Shown piece by piece: positions 59,475 through 64,000 of a DNA stretch of 64,000 nt (the first letter of the stretch is position 1; every line of letters begins with the position of its first letter). A program made the position numbers and the translations under genes. Under the pieces are notes generated by a model. That model saw nothing but the letters and a program-made list of their open reading frames with translations, made no database searches and had not been told where the DNA came from. Source of the DNA: Rutidosis leptorrhynchoides (taxonomy: Eukaryota; Streptophyta; Magnoliopsida; Asterales; Asteraceae); contig NC_092341.1 of NCBI RefSeq assembly GCF_046630445.1, forward strand, positions 7,070,001 to 7,134,000, written 5' to 3'.

Positions 59475-60415
59475 TAATATAGTATTACTTTAAAGATTGT
59501 GAAAAGATCGTGCATGAAGAAAAATTGGAAACAGAATCCAATGATGAAGCAACCTCCTTTATTTGGAGTGTTCTACCAACACATTTACACGGACTGGGTT
59601 TCGTCTTCCGTTATTAAACAGTGGCGGATAAAAGTTCTCAGAAAAATCCCAAATTTTTACAGTAAATATCTTTATTTATTTTAGTCATTATGGTATAAAT
59701 TCTAGTATTAACTGTTAAATAAAAATGACATTAATTAGTCACTACCAACCGCTAAGTAAAATAAAAAAAAAATTAAAATTTAACATATAGTTTCTAAACA
59801 TATTTTTAATAAGCTTATAATTTGTAAATCTCATTTTTGGCTAACCATTTATTTTAGGATCATATAAGTTCGGATTTAACTTGCTTAATATCAATCGTAG
59901 ATTTTGATCTGTCATTCGAGCTTCGTCCCAACTAAAAATTAAATATTTTTAAAATTAATTGAATAGCTTCTAGATATCTTTTTAAGTAAAAACTAAAATT
60001 TATACAGTTCATTTTTAACTCGTGTAATGTCATTCGAATGATAACTGGGTGTTACTATCGTTTCCTAAATAAATTCGAAACCACAAAATATATATTTTAT
60101 ATACTTTATTTAATCATGTAAATACTTCTTAAATAGTAATTATTATATATTATTATTATTTTAAAATAATTAATTCTAACAATTACAGTATATAATATTT
60201 CATATTATTATATACATTTATATATATAGATGCATGTCTATTTACAAGCAGTCATATCGTGAGTCGTCGGGAACAGTCACAGGTCAAATTAATTTATGAA
60301 ACAGTTTCAAAAATTTTCGAGACTCAACCTATCAGACTTTGCTTTTCGTGTTGAAAATACAATATCGTATCGAGAGTTTGGTTTAAAATTAGTCGAAATT
60401 TTCCCGGTCGTGACA
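57092..60415 (-). repeat. LARD 5' LTR (3324 bp)
   Basis: Near-identical to 50514-53905. The (TA)n (about 57850-57885) and (AAT)n (about 59433-59472) are shorter than in the other LTR, accounting for most of the 68-bp length difference. Confidence 0.93.
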
Positions 60416-63400
60416 CCAGTTAATTGTCGATCTCCTACTTCATTCCAACAAATAGGAGATCTACACTTCCTTCCGTACAATGCTTCGAATGGCGCAGCTT
60501 TAATGCTCGCATGATAACTATTATTATACGAGAATTCTGCTAATGGTAGATATTTATCCCATCCGTTTCCAAAATCGATCACACATGCCCTGAGCATGTC
60601 TTCAAGAGTCTGAATTGTTCTTTCACTCTGCCCGTCGGTTTGCGGATGATATGCGGTACTCATATCCAAACGAGTTCCTAGTGCCTCCTGTAGTGATTGC
60701 CAGAACTTTGAGGTAAATCTACTATCACGATCAGATATAATGGAAATAGGTATTCCATGCCTTGAAACTATTTCCTTTATATATAATCGTAATAATTTCT
60801 CCATTCTATCCGTTTCCTTTATAGGCAAGAAATGTGCAGATTTGGTAAGACGATCAACAATTACCCAAATGGTGTCATATCCCCAGGCAGTCTTTGGTAA
60901 CTTCGTGATGAAATCCATGGTAATACCGTCCCATTTCCATTCTGGGATTTCTGGTTGTTGAAGTAATCCTGACGGCTTCTGGTGTTCTGCTTTGACTTTG
61001 GAACAAGTTAAACACTCCCCAACATATGTTGCAACGTCTGTCTTTAAATTAGGCCACCAATAATGTGTCTTAAGATCTTGGTACATCTTTCCAACTCCAG
61101 GATGTATCGAATATCTTGTCTTATGTGCCTCGTTCAATATCAACTTCCTTAATCCACCCAACTTCGGTACCCAAATACGATTTGCAAAATATCGAATTCC
61201 ATCTTCCCGCATAACGAGTTGCTTCTCATACTTCTTCATTATTTCATTTCCTATATTTTCTTTAGTAAGTGCTTCTCGTTGAACTTCTTTGATTTGTGAG
61301 TTGAGATTCATGCGCATTTTTATGTTCATCGCTCGTACTCGAATTGGTTCTCGTTCCTTTCTGCTTAGTACGTCAGCCACCACATTCGCTTTCCCGGGAT
61401 GATAACGAATTTCACAATCATAGTCGTTTATTAACTCGACCCACCTACGTTGCCTCATGTTCAGCTGTTTCTGATCAAAAATATGTTGAAGGCTTTTATG
61501 ATCAGTAAACACAGTGCATTTAACCCCATACAAGTAGTGTCTCCATATCTTCAATGCAAACACGACTGCTCCCAGTTCTAGATCATGCGTCGTATAATTC
61601 CGCTCGTGAATCTTCAATTGTCGGGATGCGTATGCAATAACTTTCTTCCGTTGCATAAGAACGCAACCAAAACCTTGTCGCGAAGCGTCACAATATATTT
61701 CAAAATCATCGTTCCCTTCTGGTAACGATAAAATAGGCGCCGTAGTCAACTTCTTTTTCAGTAATTGAAATGCACTCTCCTGCTCAGAAGTCCATTCATA
61801 TTTCTTCCCTTTTTGCGTTAACGCTGTCAACGGCTTAGCTATTCGGGAAAAATCTTGAATAAACCTTCTATAATAACCGGCTAAACCCAAAAATTGGCGT
61901 ATCTGCATTGGTGTCTTAGGAGTCTCCCATTTTTCAATGGCTTCAATTTTTGCTGGATCAACCTGAATTCCTTTGCTACTAACAACGTGGCCAAGAAATT
62001 GCACTTCTTTCAACCAGAAAGCACACTTAGAAAATTTAGCGTATAGCTGTTCTTTTCTCAACAACTCTAATATTAACCTTAAATGCTGCTCATGCTCTTG
62101 CTCACTCTTGGAATAGATAAGAATGTCATCAATGAAAACAATAACAAACTTATCTAAATATGGACTACAAACTCGATTCATGAGGTCCATGAATACAGCT
62201 GGCGCATTCGTCAATCCAAACGGCATGACCAAAAATTCGTAATGACCGTAACGTGTCCGAAAAGCAGTTTTTGGTATATCTTCTTCTTTGACGCGTAATT
62301 GATGATAGCCCGATCTTAGGTCAATTTTTGAGTACACACATGATCCTTGCAGTTGATCAAATAAGTCGTCAATTCTCGGTAGTGGATACCGATTCTTGAT
62401 AGTTAACTTATTTAATTCACGATAATCTATACACATCCTAAAAGATCCATCTTTCTTTTTAACAAATAGAATCGGAGCTCCCCACGGTGAAGTACTTGGT
62501 CGTATGAATCCACGATCCAGTAATTCTTTTAACTGACTCTGAAGTTCTTTTAACTCGGACGGTGCAAGTCTATATGGCGCACGAGCCACTGGTGCAGCTC
62601 CTGGTACTAAATCTATTTGAAATTCTACAGATCTAAATGGAGGTAATCCCGGCAACTCTTCCTGAAAAACTTCAGGAAAATCTCTTGCCACAGGCACGTC
62701 GTTGATGCACTTCTCTTTTTCTTTCTTTTCGACTTTATTAACATGTGCTAGAATAGCATAACATCCCTTTTCTAAACACTTCTTGGCTTTCAAACAGCTA
62801 ATGAGTTTTAACTTTGAGTTACCCTTCTCTCCATAAATCATCACCGGCATTTTATCCTTACAAGGAATGCGAATTGCCTTCTTGGCACACACAACCTCAG
62901 CTCCTACTTTGGACATCCAGTCCATGCCGACTATTACATCAAAACTTCCTAATTCTACGGGTATCAAGTCAATTTTAAACGTTTCTCCGGCTAAATTTAT
63001 TTTACAATCACGACAAATTTTATCGGCTTTAATTAGTTTACCATTAACTAACTCAATCATGTACTTAGCATCTAGAGGTAATGATGAACAATTCAATTTA
63101 GCGTAAAAGCCTCTACTCACGTAACTTCTATCGGCACCAGTATCAAATATAATAGATGCGGATAAGTTATTAATGGTAAACGTACCCGTAACAAGCTCCG
63201 GGTCTTCACACGCCTCTCTAGCATTAATAACAAATGCTCTCCCTCGTGCAGGTCCGATATTCTTCTCTGGATTCGGGCACTGGCTCTTATAATGACCCTG
63301 TTTCCCACATCCATAACAAGTAACAGTAGCCAAAACAGTTCTATTTGCATTAGTGGCAGGAGTCTTGGTACCATTTGTATTTGTAACGAGAGCCCTACAA

Positions 63401-64000
63401 TCTTCAGCAAGATGACCCTTTCGATTACATTTGTTGCATACCACATTACAGTAACCAGAGTGATGTTTGTGGCATCGGTTGCATAAAGGATTTTGTCCTT
63501 TATAACCAAAGCTTAAACCACTACCCGCACCTTGCGTGATTTCTTGTTTCTTAAAAGATTGTTGTTGGTTACCTCGATCATAATTTCCATTCCACTTTCT
63601 TTTGTTACCTGATACCTTCACATCAGTATTGGATACTTTCTTATCCATGATGACCTGATCCATTAGCTCGTTTGCCATGGTTATAGCTTCATGAATTGTC
63701 TTAGGTTTCGATGCTGTAACATTTGCCTTGACCTTTTTGGGCAAACCATCTTTGTACATTTCAATCTTCCGTTCTTCGGTTGGAACCAATTCAGGACATA
63801 GCAAAACTAATTCCATGAATCGCTGATTGTAGTTGGTGATTTCAGTACCAATAACCTTCAGACTTCGTAATTCATCTTCCAACTTCCTAACCTCGTTCCT
63901 TGGACAATATTCGTTGATTAACATTGTTTTGAATTCTTCCCATGGAGTATCATAAGCTACATCTCCTCCTACAGCCTTCACAAAATTTTTCCACCACGTG
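60416..64000 (-). pseudogene. E2 gag-pol, N-terminal and catalytic piece, open at window edge
   Basis: Open from the window edge ([12 protein letters not shown] is readable at the boundary, so the frame begins further right; a GTG at 63981 is not a true start). In order: capsid-like gag, C/H-rich [16 protein letters not shown] knuckles [14 protein letters not shown] and [14 protein letters not shown], protease DTGA (residue about 280 of the visible part), reverse transcriptase with FIDDILIY, RNase H, integrase HHCC finger and D-D-35-E core ([23 protein letters not shown]). It breaks after GDRQLTG at the LARD; the codons beyond are LARD LTR. All catalytic residues are intact, so E2 was probably active until the LARD inserted. 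Confidence 0.93.

Larger units (their letters stand above)
50514..60415 (-). mobile_element. LARD: 9.9-kb non-coding LTR element inside E2
   Basis: Two near-identical LTRs (50514-53905, 3392 bp; 57092-60415, 3324 bp) enclose a 3186-bp interior with a perfect initiator-Met primer site (57078-57089) and a polypurine tract (from 53906) but no gag or pol. This is the definition of a large retrotransposon derivative. It needs proteins from another element; identical primer site and tract make E2-like elements the likely donor. I noticed fewer than about ten substitutions between LTRs; most length difference is in the TA and AAT microsatellites. Recent insertion. Confidence 0.93.
47006..64000 (-). 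mobile_element. E2: Ty3/gypsy chromovirus split by the LARD, right end beyond window
   Basis: Minus-strand element. 3' LTR at 47006-49911; polypurine tract from 49912; gag-pol in two pieces, 49959-50513 and 60416 to past 64000, separated by the LARD insertion (50514-60415). Removing the LARD and one CCAGT copy rejoins the integrase frame. The 5' LTR lies outside the window. The base run before the LTR (atggt, 47001-47005) should be the left target duplication. Confidence 0.93.

Noticed and set aside
63979-63981. Start codon of E2 gag-pol at this position
   Set aside because: The triplet is GTG and the frame is open to the window edge with gag residues before it; the real start lies beyond 64000.

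Overview
This window is plant nuclear DNA, almost certainly from Asteraceae. It is AT-rich, packed with nested LTR retrotransposons of the chromodomain Ty3/gypsy type (Tekay/Del-like gag-pol, initiator-Met primer binding sites), and holds one ordinary intron-containing plant gene. The family assignment is inferred from the style of the polyproteins and LTRs; no organelle or bacterial genes are seen.

Layout. 1-8063: a young minus-strand gypsy element (E1) with an intact 1492-codon gag-pol and near-identical LTRs; its left LTR runs off the window. 8064-13371: the right part of an older minus-strand element (E3) into which E1 jumped. E3 shows a 3.25-kb LTR, a primer binding site, two extra ORFs (an acidic protein and an F-box-like protein), a copy of the 3' polypurine-tract motif, and then the first 22 codons of a gag ORF, cut off by E1. 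13372-17220: two large palindromes, a dead hAT transposase gene and a LINE tail. 17224-17698: a small Helitron. 17700-21160: mostly featureless AT-rich DNA with a long AAT microsatellite. 21165-23222: a roughly 500-bp unit present three times, with a MITE inside. 23294-27212: a FAR1-type Mutator-like element (MULE) flanked on both sides by (TA)n. 27737-29650: a deleted hAT element with near-perfect 8-bp target duplications. 31190-33520: several MITEs, each set in (TA)n tracts, two of them carrying telomere-like hairpins.

34723-37626 (plus strand) is the only convincing host gene: an eight-exon IQM-type calmodulin-binding protein of 456 residues. Downstream are a MITE with perfect 9-bp target duplications (38238-38705) and an old repeat split by a solo LTR with 5-bp duplications (39856-42163). 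47006 to the window end is another minus-strand gypsy element (E2), whose integrase region is split by a 9.9-kb non-coding LTR element (LARD, 50514-60415; duplication CCAGT). The LARD shares its primer binding site, 3' polypurine tract and part of its LTR with E2, and a 5' leader and internal motif with E3, so it looks like a defective relative mobilised by them.

How they fit together: E1, E2, E3, the LARD and the solo LTR belong to related chromovirus lineages that insert into each other. The most novel points are E3's two extra ORFs upstream of gag, with a decayed counterpart in the LARD, and the repeated association of MULE-like elements with (TA)n microsatellites.
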